A stretch of DNA of 64,000 nt. It comes from Anoplopoma fimbria (Eukaryota; Chordata; Actinopteri; Perciformes; Anoplopomatidae). The DNA is taken from contig NC_072464.1 in assembly GCF_027596085.1 (NCBI RefSeq), positions 11,710,748 to 11,774,747 on the forward strand. Direction: 5' to 3'. This document shows, one piece after another, positions 12,583 through 21,979 of this stretch (within the stretch, counting starts at the first letter, position 1; each line of letters begins with the position of its first letter). Below the pieces are notes generated by a model. It saw only the letters and a list, made by a program, of their open reading frames with translations. It was not told the origin of the DNA and ran no database searches. The translations under genes were made by a program, and so were the position numbers.

Positions 12583-12717
12583 GTAGAAGCTCTCTATTAC
12601 GCGCATGTTATTGGCAAGAAACCTGTTGTTAGCCCCTCTTTTTTTTTTCTGGAGACACGGTAATTGTCAGAAAGTGAAACAGTCGGCTCTGTATGCGACG
12701 ACCGGAGCCACACTTTT

Positions 12718-12723
12718 CACGTG
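12718..12723. promoter_or_regulatory. CACGTG E-box
   Basis: A canonical MYC/MAX or USF-type E-box within the CpG-rich region upstream of the microRNA cluster. MYC activation of miR-17~92 in mammals is established; binding here is inference. Confidence 0.4.
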
Positions 12724-13795
12724 TACTTGGAAGGGGTTGAAAAAACCCCCGTTTTAATTGTCAATTTCCGCGTTTGAAAACAATGTTGCAAAGGGGCGCA
12801 TCGCATGGCAACCTCTCCTCCACGGCTGGAGAATGAGGGAGATTTGAAAAAGCAATGTGTTGCTTTTGCTGCACCTCCCGAAGTGATTGCACACTGCGTT
12901 AACACACTTCGGTAGTAGCTGCAAGTTACGGACCCGTGTGCTCCGGTTGTGGGATCACATGGTGGCGGAGTATTAAGTTCTCGGTGTTCACTTAAAAAAA
13001 GTGCCTGCAGAACAAAGCAGCAGCAGCACATGGGGGCTGCAGCAGGCCGCGCGCGCCTTTGCTACCCCGTTAGCTCGCTGCTAACGCGAACAACCCCGAG
13101 GATATGGCCAAGTTGCATATTTGACATTTGCTTTATTTGCTACGTGATTTAAGTGGAAAGCGTCAGTGTCCACAAGCACTTGGGGCGCATGCATTGATGT
13201 TTAATGTGTGTTAGCATGCACGGGGGAGCTAGTCAGAGCAGCTAGGTTGGCTAACAGAGTGCTGTGTGGTGGACGGAGGGTGTTAGCAAACCACTGCCTG
13301 CTCACTTATTGAGCTGCCATTATGTCGATTTTTTCCCCTTCCAAATATACCCAATATGTGTCTTTATACATCTCTATCGGATGAGTCTTTATGCTCGCCA
13401 GGTTCGCATGTTTCACGCGTTAGCATGTTTGGCTAGCCCATGCTGGCGGTGAACTGTTTTGATGGAGCGCGTCGGACACCACTAGCTGGTTGTGTGCGTA
13501 AGTTTGCTCTTATCGTGGGCACGGTGCGCGCACAGTTCACATGCACCTGGTATCAGTGTTAAGTGCACGGGCGTTTTAGGCGTCACCATTGTAGGTGGAC
13601 TTGTGTCCCGGGCTATCCTAGTCGGTGGAAGTAGTTTTATTAAAAATGCGGACTCCTCGGCGCCATGTTAGCGCGTGGGGGAGGGGTACAGCGACGTGAC
13701 GGAGTGTTGCTGTCTTTTTGCAGCCCTGGTTAACACTCAGGTTTCACTTTTTTTTTTCTTTTTTTTTTTGAAATGTGTTATTGAAGATGTTACGA

Positions 13796-13801
13796 CACGT
13801 G
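13796..13801. promoter_or_regulatory. CACGTG E-box
   Basis: A second canonical E-box, about 850 bases upstream of the miR-17 hairpin, at the downstream edge of the CpG-rich region and just before the C-run. Confidence 0.4.
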
Positions 13802-14553
13802 GTTGCGCCCCCCCCCCCCCCCATGAACACACCTCAATTACCAAGTTTCCCCCCCATTGTTTTGCGCATCAAAATGCACAGTGATAAGGCAATTAGGCGG
13901 GTTGGAGGATACTTCCGTCCTTGGGATATTCAGGGCTTTTGTGCAAAATTTGGAAATTGATCACTCATGATCACAGGCACGGTGTGCACCAATAACTAGG
14001 TGTTTTCATATTGTCTTACTACCAAAACAGGCAAACAGAACTGTAAACATAACCTACTTGGCAGAGGTTACAAAACCAGTCATAACTAGGGTGATTCTGC
14101 TTGGTGATAACAGTCTGAGCTGGCTGAACTGATAAGTTATACAATGCACTCATTGCGAAGTTATTGGCAATTTGAAGTAGCGCTAGAGTTGCTGATCAGT
14201 TTGAGTAACCGGTGATCAAGCTCCAAAATAAATTCGCAATCCTTTTATCAGACAAAATAGCTTACACTCTTGTGGTTCCAGTTTTTAAATACGAGGATGT
14301 GATGCCTGTCCCTTGTTTTGTTTCACTGTAAATTGATCATCTGTGAGTTTGCGGTTGTTGGTCCGAGATAACAAGCACCTTCAAGACATCACTTAAGACC
14401 CAACATTTTTTTCCCGTAATTCCTTAACACTTCGTATTCGACACAATACATTATCAATCAAACCATGAATTTTAGGTGATGACGATATTGTTTTTAGCCC
14501 TGAATTGACGCTCCTAACGTCCTCCTGATATTATCTCTCATTTGTGCTTGCAG

Positions 14554-14602
14554 ACCCCTGTGCACACCTGTATCTCCTCTGGGAAGCCCCTCATTGTGGA
14601 TT
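14554..14602 (+). ncRNA. Possible small exon of the miR-17~92 host transcript
   Basis: A good acceptor (TTTGTGCTTGCAG, ending at 14553) and a donor (GTAAGG from 14603) bracket 49 bases just upstream of the miR-17 hairpin. Mammalian MIR17HG has short non-coding exons upstream of the cluster, so such an exon is plausible. This rests on splice signals alone and could be chance. Confidence 0.25.
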
Positions 14603-14648
14603 GTAAGGCACCCTAATTCATCGTCTCACTTGAAAGCTGCCCGTGGAA

Positions 14649-14737
14649 GTCATTGTGGTGTCAAAGTGCTTACAGTGCAGGTAGTTCTATAAAATCTACT
14701 GCAGTGAAGGCACTTTCAGCGCTATTCTGATAATGGC
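14649..14737 (+). ncRNA. mir17a: pre-miR-17 hairpin
   Basis: The 5p arm (14662-14684) has seed AAAGTGC and matches vertebrate miR-17-5p over its full 23 bases. The 3p arm (from 14698) begins ACTGCAGTGAAGGCACTT and then differs slightly from the human arm. The basal stem pairs GTCATT (14649-14654) with AATGGC (14732-14737). It targets transcripts carrying GCACUUU sites. The suffix of the symbol is a best guess among fish paralogues. Confidence 0.97.
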
Positions 14738-15120
14738 AACTAAAGGAGCAGGCTTATCCATACACATTACTGGTTTATGCTTGTTCAGAATAGGCTGAAT
14801 CCAAATCACGCGTGAATACACATCTGGCAGGACCCCATCACCATCCTGCTCTGATGTTTGGACCTGCTGTTCCGTAGTGAGGCAACTGTCTGAGGCGACG
14901 ACCCTCTTCTCCAACGCGCTTGACATTTGTGAGGCATCATGTCAATGTTATGCCTTTTCAGCAATAATTAAGTAGGTAATTACTGGGAGATACAGACCAA
15001 ATAATGTACGTTTGAACTTTGTTTACGTAAATTTTCCTTTTTTTTTATAAACGATTGTTGTGACAAATCATTGTTCAATGGGTATCTGGCATAACTTTGC
15101 TTGCACCATCATGCCTTCCG

Positions 15121-15210
15121 CTAGTGCTTATGCTAAGGTGCATCTAGTGCAGATAGTGAAATAGACTAGCACCTACTGCCCTAAGTGCTCCTTCTGGCAT
15201 AAGGAGCTAG
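15121..15210 (+). ncRNA. mir18a: pre-miR-18a hairpin
   Basis: The 5p arm (15134-15156) starts TAAGGTGCATCTAGTGCAGA and matches miR-18a rather than 18b at its 3' end (GATAG). The 3p arm (15175-15197) starts ACTGCCCTAAGTGCTCCTT, also as in miR-18a. The stem continues outward with GCTTATGC pairing to GCATAAGG. In mammals Drosha processing of this hairpin depends on hnRNP A1. Confidence 0.97.
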
Positions 15211-15236
15211 GTCTCTCATCTCCCCTGTGTCTATTC

Positions 15237-15257
15237 GTGTGTGTGTGTGTGTGTGTA
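15237..15257. repeat. (GT)n microsatellite between miR-18a and miR-19a
   Basis: A run of GT dinucleotides lies in the spacer between the two hairpins. It lengthens the linker without touching either stem. Confidence 0.85.
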
Positions 15258-15280
15258 TAAGTGACTCGTGTTTAATTGAG

Positions 15281-15362
15281 GCAGTTCTCTGTTAGTTTTG
15301 CATAGTTGCGCTCCAAGAAGAAAGAAGTTGTGCAAATCTATGCAAAACTAATGGTGGCCTGT
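15281..15362 (+). ncRNA. mir19a: pre-miR-19a hairpin
   Basis: The 3p arm (15329-15351) starts TGTGCAAATCTATGCAAAAC, the miR-19a sequence, with CTAA where the human arm has CTGA at its 3' end. The 5p arm starts AGTTTTGCATAGTTGCGCTC at 15294. The basal stem (GCAGTTCTCTGTTAG against CTAATGGTGGCCTGT) closely follows the human precursor. The miR-19 family is the main oncogenic part of the cluster in mammals, acting partly through PTEN. Confidence 0.97.
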
Positions 15363-15453
15363 GTTTCCATCTATATACTCTTTTGTGTTTATTGATTCTT
15401 CCTCCATGGTGGTCAGCCAGGTTACCACTACAGCTCTGTTAAAGACATGTTTC

Positions 15454-15527
15454 AGTAGTATTAAAGTGCTTATAGTGCAGGTAGTTTTTTGAAATTCTAC
15501 TGCAGTGTGAGCACTTAAAATACTTCT
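15454..15527 (+). ncRNA. mir20a: pre-miR-20a hairpin
   Basis: The 5p arm (15462-15484) starts TAAAGTGCTTATAGTGCAGG, as in miR-20a. The 3p arm starts ACTGCAGTGTGAGCACTTAA at 15499; human miR-20a-3p has ATTATGAGC at the corresponding place. It shares its seed with miR-17 and arose by ancient duplication of the same hairpin. Confidence 0.96.
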
Positions 15528-15574
15528 AGATGCTAGATTTTCTTCTTGGAAAAACTGCAGAGGAAGCTTATGTA

Positions 15575-15661
15575 CATGGGTCTCTGGTTAGTTTTGCTGG
15601 TTTGCTTTCAGCTTTTCACTGTACTGCTGTGCAAATCCATGCAAAACTGATCATAGAACTG
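15575..15661 (+). ncRNA. mir19b: pre-miR-19b hairpin
   Basis: The 3p arm (15628-15650) starts TGTGCAAATCCATGCAAAAC and ends CTGA, identical to vertebrate miR-19b-3p. The 5p arm starts AGTTTTGCTGGTTTGC at 15590. The stem flanks (CATGGGTCTCTGG and TCATAGAACTG) pair loosely as in the human 19b-1 precursor. Confidence 0.97.
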
Positions 15662-15686
15662 AAATGAGTCTAATCAGAAGTGATCC

Positions 15687-15764
15687 CTTTCTGAGCAGGT
15701 TGGGAGAGGGAGCAATGCTCTGTACTGGTGTGGTATTGCACTTGTCCCGGCCTGTTGAGGACAT
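15687..15764 (+). ncRNA. mir92a: pre-miR-92a hairpin
   Basis: The 3p arm (15734-15755) starts TATTGCACTTGTCCCGGCCT and matches miR-92a over 22 bases. The 5p arm starts AGGTTGGGAGAGGGAGCAAT at 15697, and its middle diverges from human 92a-1. It closes the cluster, as in all jawed vertebrates examined. Confidence 0.97.
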
Positions 15765-16587
15765 GGGGAATTGTTCTGCACGAAGTTCTCCTGTGATTAT
15801 GGCCCAAATAAGTCTGATACATTTGTTTTGAATTATCATCCTTATGTTACACTCTCCATCTTGTCTGCTGTTCTATTATCTGTAACAGTCAAACAGCAAA
15901 TTGTAGATTAGTTTATTTGCTTCAGAGTTAAACCACCTCTTTCTCTGACAACTGTTTTATAAGGTGTTTATGGAAATGTTTTTGTTTTTTTCTTCTTGTC
16001 ACTAAAACTGTGTAAACTCTGTAATGAAACTGACAATCACAAAAAAATATAATTCTATCGGAGATATTTGTTGCTTTTCACCAGATCTAAACCACATTGA
16101 TAACCTGGTTGGATGCTTGAGCAGATTTAAATAATGTGCATTACTGCAAAGAATATATTTGTTGATGAAATAATTCCACTTTACTTTATATCTTTTTTTA
16201 TTTTTTTTTAATATGAAAAATATCAGTGGGGTGTTCTGAAGGTAGATTGGAACATTGATTCTTTTTTTATTTTACCATGGTTTGGTTAATTTTCCATCAA
16301 TCTTAAAGTTCTCAAAAGTATTGTTATTGTTAATACTTGAAAAATGAATAATATGTTTTCTCTTTCTCTATGCAATTTTTTATGTTCATGATACTTGTTT
16401 TTTATATGAAGCTTGAACTTTGACTGTTGGATGTCTTGTTATTGTGGTGAGTGATTGACAGGGCTGTGATGAAACAATGCACATCTCACTTGTCATCAGC
16501 TCCCAAGTTGTGTTTGAAGTAACTTCGCTAAAATATCCCTGTGTATTAGATATCTTTGGAGGTCTAAATCATTGCAATGTATTTTCT

Positions 16588-16593
16588 AATAAA
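16588..16593 (+). terminator. Candidate poly(A) signal for the miR-17~92 host transcript
   Basis: AATAAA about 820 bases beyond miR-92a on the same strand, followed by T-rich sequence. Several other AATAAA hexamers occur in this AT-rich DNA, so the assignment is weak. Confidence 0.2.
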
Positions 16594-17304
16594 AGATACT
16601 TTTTCACAAAAACATTTTTTCAATACCTCATTCAATTTGTGTAGAGCCAAACTATATCACTCTCAAGCGAAGCAGAAATATATGTTTAAATGTTATATGA
16701 CCATATGATGGCTTAATTAAGTTGATACTTGGCACATGTGATGTCTGTTGCATGCTACTGAAAAATGTTTGACTTGAGATTTATACTTATCTGGAGGTTC
16801 AGTTTCACAAGTTCTAATTTTTTATAAGTTATGCTACACTATAACAGTAATCTATGTATCTTTGTAACTGGCTAAAATTATGGTAGTTTTAAATGTCAAA
16901 TGACTGAGGACTTTTTTTTTTTAAACGCTGTTGTCACTTAGGCATGGACGTATAAAGCATGAATGCTGAACTTAACATACATTAAGGTTGTCATTATGCA
17001 TTTAGAGCACACCTTGAATATTCTTGAAATTCCAGATCTGCAGTTCATAACAGTTGAAAACAAAACACACGCTTAGCGGCTGGTAATTATGGGTTCATCT
17101 TCATGGACAATGGGAAGTTTTACATGCTCTACAGCAGCTATTTTACAAATCATGTCTAAAAAAACAAATGTGCTGATAGCAGGTGTTACTTATTGACCCA
17201 TAAAGCCCGTCAAGCTTCGGACTTGTATTACATCTAGTTACATGGGATAGTTTTTTTTTCCTTTTGATTGTCCCTCTAAATTGAGTGTGCAGTTACATCT
17301 TTCC

Positions 17305-17316
17305 CCAGCAGAGGGA
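17305..17316 (+). promoter_or_regulatory. CTCF-like motif downstream of the cluster
   Basis: CCAGCAGAGGGA fits the CTCF core CCASYAGRKGGC at 11 of 12 positions. It lies between the microRNA cluster and gpc6, where an insulator would make sense. Binding is inference. Confidence 0.25.
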
Positions 17317-17612
17317 GGTATTTGTAAACTTATTAAATAGCTTATGGAAGGGTGACTAGCAAATGATCTGTATGAACTGACACTACAAACTAAATAAAGC
17401 ATAATGCAAATTTAACACTTTTCACCTTAAAATAATTTGTAAAGTATGTTAGAGATGATGGCAGCTTGAGTTTTGTATTTGATGTGTCATAAATACTGGC
17501 AAAATAAATTGGAATTGGTTTTCTGTTGCTTTTTACCCTAAATTCCATTGTCACAATTGTCAGAAGCAGGTATGTATTATAGATTTAAACAAGACAAATG
17601 CTCCATTTATTG

Positions 17613-17635
17613 CACACACACATACACACACACAT
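17613..17635. repeat. (CA)n-rich microsatellite
   Basis: Two CA runs interrupted by a TA step. Confidence 0.8.
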
Positions 17636-20254
17636 CCAGCCAACCTCAGGCCACTGAGCAGAGGTTTCAATATTGTGCATTGCATGGTAGGCTGGCAGAG
17701 AGAGACATTCACTGGAGTGTTCACCTTTCATTATCATGTCCTCTTTACTTGACAGTCAATATAAATGGGAACCATCCAGAAAGGACACGAACTCAAATAA
17801 TGCATTCCTGCTTGTCAGCCCATGCTTCTTGCTCTCCAAACCTCTATTTATTTTTATGTCTAGAAAATCGTATCCCTCATTGCTGCTTGATTGTGGATTG
17901 TCAGGTAGGTGGCACCTGTCGTTTGAGTTGTGTTAATGTGACCAAACTGTGTCAGAGATCATTCAATACAGCCTTATTCTGTCATATGACATTCAGAGCA
18001 CCAACAATGCAGCAAACAACCATTTGCTGTATAAAGGTATAGTGGAATGATGTCTACCAAGTCACTCTTTCTTTATGTGTTGTAGTCTGAGCTTCTCTGT
18101 GCTTTGTTTACATAGCCGGGCCAGCCGTGCATGCCTTTTGGTAGTGCATGTTAGTGCATGAGAGCGTGCCCCACTTGTTGATGCGAATGCTCACCTCCCT
18201 TAGCTGGGGTTCAGCTGGGGGCTGAAGGCATCGTCAATATGTTAAATAAAATAAAACCTATGTTTTTTTCAATACCTTCATGTCGAAAAAAGTATACTAA
18301 ATTGCTACCATCATGTAGTACACACATTTGTATTACTTCTGTGTGATTAATTTATTGAAAATAGGTATTTTAATTGAAAAGGATTGCAGTTTTTTTCCTA
18401 ACTTTCATAATGTGACATGACCCAACGACTCAAAATGAATACCAAAAAGTATAATTACACAGGACGCCCAGGACACACCTCTTCTTATAGTATTATTGAA
18501 CAAAATAGAAGAAGCAAAGAAATCCCACATGTGTCATCTTTGTCAAGTTTAGTAATTGACTTTGATTTTAAATTTGAGTTGCTGGGTCAAATTTAAGGGA
18601 AACTATTGAAACAACTGCCATAGTTTTCCATTAAAATATCTATGTAAAATAAATGAATTACAAGTAGCCTAAGTAAAAAACAACAACTTCTGTGCTATAT
18701 GAGAACAATTTACTATATGTTTTAAGTTTTTTAGCCAATGTTGGCAAGTCAGCATTGTCAGCCACCGTCCTTCCTCTTCCAGCATCGAGTAAAACTGAAC
18801 AAGAAGACACCGTCAGTCGCATATCCGATTTAAAACCAACTTCTCCGCGTTATACCCATACTGTTATTTTTTACCCAAAAGGAAGATGAAAAGAAGTAAC
18901 TTTATTATTTTGAAAAAAATATTCGCTAAATGTGAATTTAGTATCACATTTAGTTAACAATAATTTAATATTAAAGTAGCCTAATAATAATATCCGATGG
19001 CACTCTCAGGTTATTGAATAGTTTAAAAGGCTTTGTTGTTTGGGACATGTATTACATTATCTATGAGATGGTGATGAGGGAATATTTGCTCATACGTTAT
19101 TTGGTGTAGCCATGGGAAATGAATGCCTGTCTCTTTGCAGATGCCAGTTGTCTCAAGTCATTCAAAGGCAGACTCTAATTAGGACACAGTTAATGTTCCT
19201 TGCTTCAAGTGTTGGGCTTTCTGCCTTTCAGCTTGATTGTGTTGTTCACATCTCGTGGACCTATTCCTCCCTAATCTGTATTCAGAGTTCGGCCTTGCTC
19301 TCCCTCTCTTGCTTTCCCGCTCTCTCTCTCCCTATGTTGCTCTCTCTTCATCCATGGCTAGAAATGATTCATTTTACTAGCCCCTTAACCCATGACTGGT
19401 CTTTTTCAGCTCAGGTCTATGCAAAACTGACCTTTTATATTGAACAGTTATTGCTCTCCCTGTCCCTCGATTAGAGAAGATGATATGGGACACAACAGCC
19501 AAATTACAAGACTGTTCATTCATTATCTGGGTGCGATGTGCTTTCCTTTCCTCTGAATAACAACCAGAATCTAACACGATAATCTATATGCTGTGATTCC
19601 TCAAGGAGTGTAGTGATGGAAGGCTGTTCGTGCACGCTTACATTTGTTGGGTTCCCTGTTTAATTTATTGTTGAGACTCTGTCAAGGCTTTCAGAGAAAG
19701 AGGATCTGTAAGTCATTCTTCATGGTTGTTTGTTTCATCAAAATGTAATAGCCCCCAAGTGTCTGCAGATGGCCTCAAACACTTAATCAAGTCCCGAACA
19801 CAGACTCTTGTCCTGATAGTAATTACCGAGCCCCAAATGTGTCCGCTTATAACTACCGAGTAACAAGTGGCACTCATGATTGTCACAATTTAGTAGCTAT
19901 CAATTTGTTGTTTTTAGCTGAAGTTTTTAACCTAGAGAGATCAATACAAGCCTACTTTCATGGTTATCAGGGTGCGTCTGATTTTACAGAAACCTGGTCA
20001 GCTCCTCTTAGTACTTGTAGAGCTAATTGAATATTCAGAAGGGACCTTGTGTGTGTGTTGATGTTACGTCTCAGGGGATTGTTTAATTCTGCTAACAGAC
20101 ACAAAAAACCCTGTGTCAGCCGTGCTGCTGAGGCCGCAATCCACTGCTGGCATTCCCTCTAAAGGGGGTCTGTTCCTTCAGTTGACCTCTGTGAGTTAAC
20201 CGTGACTCAATCCCCAGGATCGTGCCCGACCGCAGAATGAACTCCAATTTTACA

Positions 20255-20345
20255 TATGCATATGGCACACCACAGCTGTCAATTTATGCTAATGCTCTTT
20301 TGAATTAGCCATGAAAAACAATTAATTTTCAGCAGGTTGATTAGG
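20255..20345. promoter_or_regulatory. Possible conserved non-coding enhancer block
   Basis: A dense set of developmental-factor motifs lies within about 60 bases: E-box CAGCTG (20273), TGTCAA MEIS/TGIF-like site (20278), POU-like ATGCTAAT (20286), and homeodomain cores GAATTAG (20302) and AATTAATT (20320). The block resembles vertebrate conserved non-coding elements in composition. Conservation cannot be tested here. Confidence 0.25.
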
Positions 20346-21900
20346 AGTTTTCACAAGGAGCTTAATCACAATCTTTTGTGCCAGAACACTTGCTGACTAT
20401 GTTGCTTGTGCAGCGAGACATGGACAGAATTCAAAGAATGTCCAATCGAGATTAGGAAACAATCTCTTGCCTGCTTAATATACTATACACACACCTGATC
20501 TGTCGAGATGTCAACAGGACCCTTGTGATTTTTTGGAGTTAGTAGTAGTAGTGTAATAATTATACTAGTAATTCTAAGTAGACAATTCTTGCTAGTAACA
20601 CAGACTCACACATTTTCCATAATAAAGTTAAAATACACAAGTTTGGGATCAATTGACAGTGGTACCAAATATGACACTAATTTTGTGCTTGTGTAATATT
20701 TATGGCCTAATATCTCAATAAAACTTCAAAACTAGACAAATGTTGTCACATGATTCCATCAATATAATATTTTACACACATTTGTGTTGGGCTGCGCTAT
20801 AAATGTACAAGAAATACAATGAAATTATAAATATTCCTATATAATAAAGCATGAATGTATGATTTAGGAAATGAACAATGGTTGCAAGTTATATGTGGAT
20901 CTGGGTGTACAAAAAATGTCCTTGTAAAATATAAGCCTGTCTGGGTATGGTTGTGAGAATGAGAAATCTCAAATAGTGCCCCAAAGACATCATGTGCAAG
21001 AAAGAGCAGTGGTTATATACTGGGCTGTTAAATCACATGAAATGTCTTTAACCACACTATCTAACAGCTACCAATCTGTGTCCTATTTTTCACTCACCCC
21101 TACTGTCACCTGTCTCTCACTTGCTGTCCTTGGGGAGTCAAAGTTCCCCTTGGCTTGAAAACCACTCCAATCTGTTTCCGTCTGCTCAACTAATTTCCAG
21201 TAGGCCAGGCAGTAAGAGAGAACTGGCAGAGGTCTCAGCACTGCAGATGTTGAAGCAACTGCTCTACAGTTTTCTGGCCCTGCAGTCTGAGAGACAATTT
21301 CAGGGGACAGTCTGTACAACTACAGTGTTTTACTGTATTTGTGATGGTGTTCTTCCAAAGCAGTCTTTTATTAACCACATCAAATGTTGCTGTTCAGGAA
21401 ACCTGATGTTCGGCAGCTGTCTTTCCTGATTTCTGTCCAAATTGCAGTTTGGAAGAGCGTAATGTCCTTTTTATGGATTTAGAGAAGCTGGGATGGCAAT
21501 GAAATTGGTTGCTATCTCTTGGGTTTAGGTTCTCAAAAGACCACATAGGGCAAATGATTTTGGAACATCTGTGTGTATTCCATCAGTATTTTATGGTGTG
21601 ACCTATCCAATATGAACCATCTGGGCTTTTGGACCCATTCATGAACAGTGGCACTACAAAACTACATTGTACTATTCCCATTGTTGTGTTTTTTTTATTT
21701 TTCAATTGAATATCTAATTGAATGTGTGCTAAAACCAAGTTAATATATAGGCGTATATGTAGCAAACTGTAAAGTACAAAGGTGATAACTTTTACCAAGT
21801 GGCTAATCAGAGCCAATCCTATGGTGACGGATCAGAAAAGTATCCTATGAATCGTTTTTTATCAGTCATTTGTAGCAGTTGATAAACAATCTGTTGTGCC

Positions 21901-21974
21901 AGGCCAGGAAACAGTCATATATGCTGTTTTGGAAGGCAATAACAAACTTAGCATATATGACTGTTTCCTGGCCT
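21901..21974. repeat. Perfect 25-bp inverted repeat (hairpin)
   Basis: Arms 21901-21925 and 21950-21974 are exact reverse complements over 25 bases and are separated by a 24-base loop. The 74-base total is in the size range of a pre-microRNA, but a perfectly paired stem is more usual for a young foldback or a small mobile-element remnant. No known microRNA seed is recognised. No flanking target duplication is evident. Confidence 0.9.
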
Positions 21975-21979
21975 ATCTA

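Larger units (their letters stand above)
12240..13800 (+). promoter_or_regulatory. CpG-rich putative promoter of the miR-17~92 host gene
   Basis: CpG dinucleotides are clearly denser here, particularly 12660-13700, than in the flanking AT-rich DNA, and no large open frame is present. The position 1-2.4 kb upstream of the cluster fits the CpG-island promoter of mammalian MIR17HG. It contains CACGTG E-boxes at 12718-12723 and 13796-13801 (the MYC consensus), an E2F-like TTTCCGCG at 12765-12772, and an ACTTTCGC stretch near 12343. Strong donors (AACG|GTAAGT at 12521/12522 and GTGC|GTAAGT at 13497/13498) could end a first exon. A long T-run (12553-12582), T-runs at 13748-13770 and a C-run at about 13808-13822 interrupt it. 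The transcription start is not determinable from sequence alone. Confidence 0.6.
14649..15764 (+). ncRNA. miR-17~92 polycistronic microRNA cluster
   Basis: Six microRNA hairpins on the plus strand in the order miR-17, -18a, -19a, -20a, -19b, -92a, the order of mammalian MIR17HG. All six mature arms are intact. The products fall into four seed families: AAAGTGC (17, 20), AAGGTGC (18), GTGCAAA (19) and ATTGCAC (92). In vertebrates the cluster promotes proliferation and survival, acts in heart, lung, skeletal and blood development, and is made from one primary transcript cut by Drosha/DGCR8. Spacing here is compact (about 1.1 kb), with the largest gap between miR-17 and miR-18a. The host promoter is probably the CpG-rich region upstream, and AATAAA at 16588 could end the transcript. 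Confidence 0.97.
15770..21890. other. Intergenic DNA between the miR-17~92 cluster and gpc6, proximal part
   Basis: No coding exon is supported. Open frames of 120-164 codons at 17548-18042 and 19112-19474 have no recognisable motif and include simple-repeat translation. AATAAA at 16588-16593 is a candidate end for the microRNA host transcript. A (CA)n-rich tract lies at 17613-17635, a CTCF-like motif at 17305, and a homeodomain-site-rich block at about 20255-20345. Confidence 0.55.

Noticed and set aside
14696..14926. 76-codon minus-strand open frame across miR-17
   Set aside because: It is antisense to the miR-17 hairpin, whose identity is certain, and has no protein resemblance.
14649..15764. 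Possibility that this is the miR-106a~363 or miR-106b~25 paralogue cluster
   Set aside because: Presence of both miR-19a and miR-19b, miR-18a-type ends, miR-20a and the exact six-member order fit miR-17~92 only.
17548..18042. 164-codon open frame
   Set aside because: Part of it is translation of a (CA)n tract (THTYTHTS), and no family is recognised.
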